This document shows, in pieces, positions 61,561 to 64,000 of a DNA stretch of 64,000 bases (positions are counted from its first letter, which is position 1; each line of letters begins with the position of its first letter). A program made the translations under genes and the position numbers. The stretch covers positions 16,165,637 through 16,229,636 of the forward strand of contig NC_085003.1 of the NCBI RefSeq assembly GCF_963854185.1. Direction: 5' to 3'. The stretch is from Sardina pilchardus (taxonomy: Eukaryota > Chordata > Actinopteri > Clupeiformes > Clupeidae). Under the pieces are notes generated by a model, which was given only the letters and a program-made list of their open reading frames with translations, made no database searches and was not told the DNA's origin.

Positions 61561-62040
61561 GTGATATAGAGAGTGTAGACAGTTGGTGCAGTGGTGGTGG
61601 TGGTGCAGGGAAATATAGTGCAGTGTAGACAGCTGGTTTACAGAAGGTGGTTTAAAGTAATATAAATTAGAAAGAATGAAAAAGAATGTTCGGATCAGTG
61701 CTCTGAACAAAGATGCACATTGTTTAAAATGTCAGCCGTAACTTAAGAAACTTCAGCCCAGAAGACAAAATCATTAAGTGTCTACTGTAATAACTTACAG
61801 TACAATGGATGAAGCATGATGTTCTGAGCCAAAACATGAGCTTAAAGGTTAACTTATTGATCACAAACATTTGGTCATGAGGAAGCATAACTCCAATCTG
61901 TTGGCTGGTTACAGTGACCGGTTTTTCACATGTGTTTTGTCTGGCTTTCCACATGTCTGTTCATCACATGTGCACGATGCCAGATATCACTACATTTCAA
62001 CAGGACATTATAGGCTACACAAGCAAATCTTGAATGACCA

Positions 62041-62250
62041 TTTTTAGCCACCACTGGCTAAAACTGCACTGGCTACCCTAGCAGCCTGCGTCAAATTCGT
62101 GTCAGTGATGCTTAAGGTGATGGCTGGGACTGCTCCCACGTACCTAAATGCTCTCATAAGGGCTTACTGTATGTCACCAGTCATCTGCTATATTCCTCCA
62201 ACCATGTCGTCAGGCATTGCTGTGCACTCTTCTCCTAACACATCTAACAA
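62041..62250 (+). pseudogene. Possible retroposon-derived coding relic
   Basis: The frame reads VMLKVMAGTAPTYLNALI followed by a short degenerate stretch. It faintly resembles the C-terminal region of fish LINE or other repeat-encoded proteins (the 'AxPxYL' type motif). Flanking LINE/SINE-like tails (61462, 62430) support a repeat origin. The assignment is weak. Confidence 0.25.
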
Positions 62251-62424
62251 CCCAACACACCTAATACGCACTTACCATGCACTGCCTTTGTCTTCCATCT
62301 TTCTTTTTCTACTTTTTCTACTTCTTCAACTTCTGCATTCTCAATAGCAGTATTTAATTGCAGTTCTTGTTGTCTGCCGTCTCCTTTGCAATGGGGCTTG
62401 AATGCTTGAATCCCTCATTTTGTA

Positions 62425-62480
62425 TGTCGCTTAAGATAAAAGCATCTGCTGAATGATTGCATGTCGATGCAAATGTAACA
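62425..62480 (+). repeat. SINE/LINE tail fragment
   Basis: GCTTAAGATAAAAGCATCTG followed by CTGAATGATTGCATG matches the widespread fish tail 'ggataaaagcgtctgctaaatga'. No SINE head is seen upstream. Confidence 0.5.
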
Positions 62481-64000
62481 CACAGACAGACAAAAGCTCT
62501 TCTCCCCTGCGGGTCCCTGCGAGGTGATTTAGCTCCTCTGTCATCCATGATGCCTGCTGCTCAATAGCAATAAACAGCTCACAGAGCTCCTGCCTGATCC
62601 AGGCCTAAGGCCACATCACTTGAGCTGTATACCTGTGTAATATAAAATAGAACACCATCTATTAACAGAAATGAAAACAAACAAATACTGGTGAAAATGG
62701 TCTTATGCTGCCCCCTCCCCCCCAGGGTAACAGAGACACATGCATTGAATTATGCTTAGTTCTGACCATTCGGACCATTCTGAGCTATGAGTACGTACAT
62801 ATTTTGGCATGAGGAATGCAGAGAGTGAAGGACATCTCAATGTATTCCATCTAGTAGCTTGAGTGTAACGCAAGAAATTGTCTCTCTTCATTTTAAAATT
62901 AAAAAAAAAAATGAGTAAATTAAAATCTCTCTCTATTTTCAGATACCATGCAAATAAAAATATTCAACCTTAATCAGCTCCATATTCACTCTAAAGCAGC
63001 ACTAACACTGTCTATTGAGAAAAGAGAGTTGCACACTGCTATAAGCGAGTCTTGTGTACATACTGTAGACAGATATTTTAAAAGCATGGCATGTGATGAT
63101 TTGACCAGTAGATGGCTCTGCCAGCAAGTCTGCAGTCTTCATGATTTGTCATCTGAAAATGTTTCCTGCCACACATTTTTGGAAGAGCATATAATATTAA
63201 TTACCTGGGATAGATATGGTGACCATTCACTCGATTTGCTCCCATTTAATTAATGACATCAATGTTAATTTAGGTATCAAATGCTCCAAAGGAGTGGTGG
63301 ATTTTGTGAATGGAGCACTTAGTGGCTCCAACATGACGTCATTGCGAAGCCGTAGGACTTATTAGTTTGCCAGAAACCTAGGATGGCTTCACATTGGCTG
63401 GCTGGAGTATCTGTGCAGGAGGATTGGCTGACGGGATATAATTAAACACCTACACAGTCAATACACAAATCCTAGTGGTGGATATATAGGCTTGTGCATT
63501 GTAGCTGCATGCAACAGAGTCAAGAGTTGGTCTCCAAGTTGAAAGAAGTCCACTCAGTGTTTCATACAAATTTATCCATTTACCTACGGTGTATATTTTT
63601 GTGCAGGAAGACCCAGCAATTTTCAAGGTAAGTTGAGAGGCTTTTTTTGTTGTTGTTGACAGGTTGCACTCAGTGCGACTGGGGAAACGCAAAGTCTGTT
63701 CTGACAGTATCTTTTAGTTCCGATTCTGATGGGAGCTGGGACCAGCCTCAGGACAGGAGTGGTGATGAGATGGCTTTAATTGGATTGAGGAGTGGAGTGG
63801 ACAGAGGGGTCAGAGCTGGCGGCCAGCTTGCGCTGTGTGGCTGAGATGAACAGGAGGGCGAGAGAGGGAGAGGAGTTTGCGTGTGGAGGCTTTCTGAAGG
63901 AGACGTAGAGTGATTATCTCCCTTGGCTGTCCATGGGAGTGTGGTGGCAGCTCATTACACTAATGCACTTGGTCTCAGGGGAGGGGAGGGGGGTTGTTGT
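62481..64000. other. No confirmed gene; possible untranslated exon near the right edge
   Basis: The 101-codon frame at 62948-63253 follows an acceptor-like TATTTTCAG but shows no recognisable domain. Near 63481 there is a TATA-like GATATATAGG. About 150 bp downstream a strong donor, TTTCAAG|GTAAGTTG (63628), could close an untranslated first exon of a gene beyond the window. This is speculative. Confidence 0.25.

Noticed and set aside
62948..63253. 101-codon frame after a pyrimidine-rich acceptor-like site
   Set aside because: No recognisable domain, no donor in phase and no neighbouring exon. Kept only as unassigned sequence.

Overview
The window is vertebrate nuclear DNA, most probably from a ray-finned (teleost) fish. 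Genes are split into short exons with GT/AG introns, and there are many CA/GT microsatellites, Tc1-like transposons, tRNA-derived SINEs and MITEs. The recognisable proteins are vertebrate families. I cannot name the species from sequence alone.

Five protein genes are supported. From left to right: (1) the first two coding exons of an lrp5-like Wnt co-receptor on the minus strand (447-6204, running off the left edge). (2) A C11orf24/MANSC1-type mucin-like single-pass membrane protein on the minus strand (coding 11210-15096, with a probable non-coding first exon at 17921-18005). (3) rergl, an atypical Ras-like small GTPase on the plus strand (34499-37520, five exons, 205 aa). (4) ric3, the acetylcholine-receptor chaperone, on the plus strand (38564-40723, six exons, 361 aa). 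(5) psma1, the proteasome alpha-type 1 subunit, on the minus strand (43007-46359, ten coding exons, 254 aa). Exon junctions were placed by hand. Reading phases agree across every internal junction.

The most striking object lies between the C11orf24-like promoter and rergl. It is a 14-kb satellite DNA domain (about 18235-32155). About 51 head-to-tail copies of a 190-bp monomer run in one direction, with higher-order repeats of 6 monomers (1140 bp). A core of 1.5 kb follows, made of long (CA)n, then (GT)n, then (CA)n tracts. About 13 more divergent copies of the same monomer then run in the opposite direction. The whole is a giant inverted repeat inside an otherwise gene-bearing region.

The right part (46.5-64 kb) has no confident gene and is dominated by repeats. 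A Tc1-like element with intact 5'-TA-flanked ends (49306-50904) has inserted into the transposase of an older Tc1-like copy. There is a perfect 34-bp hairpin at 51223-51297. Two tandem copies of a large composite repeat with GGGCCCGAGCACC-type ends fill 53330-61330, with internal CA tracts and SINEs. A 263-bp MITE with perfect 32-bp arms (2430-2692) and an inverted-dimer Tc1 fragment interrupted by a SINE (41807-42553) lie further left. The five genes do not form an operon or a pathway; their adjacency is vertebrate synteny.
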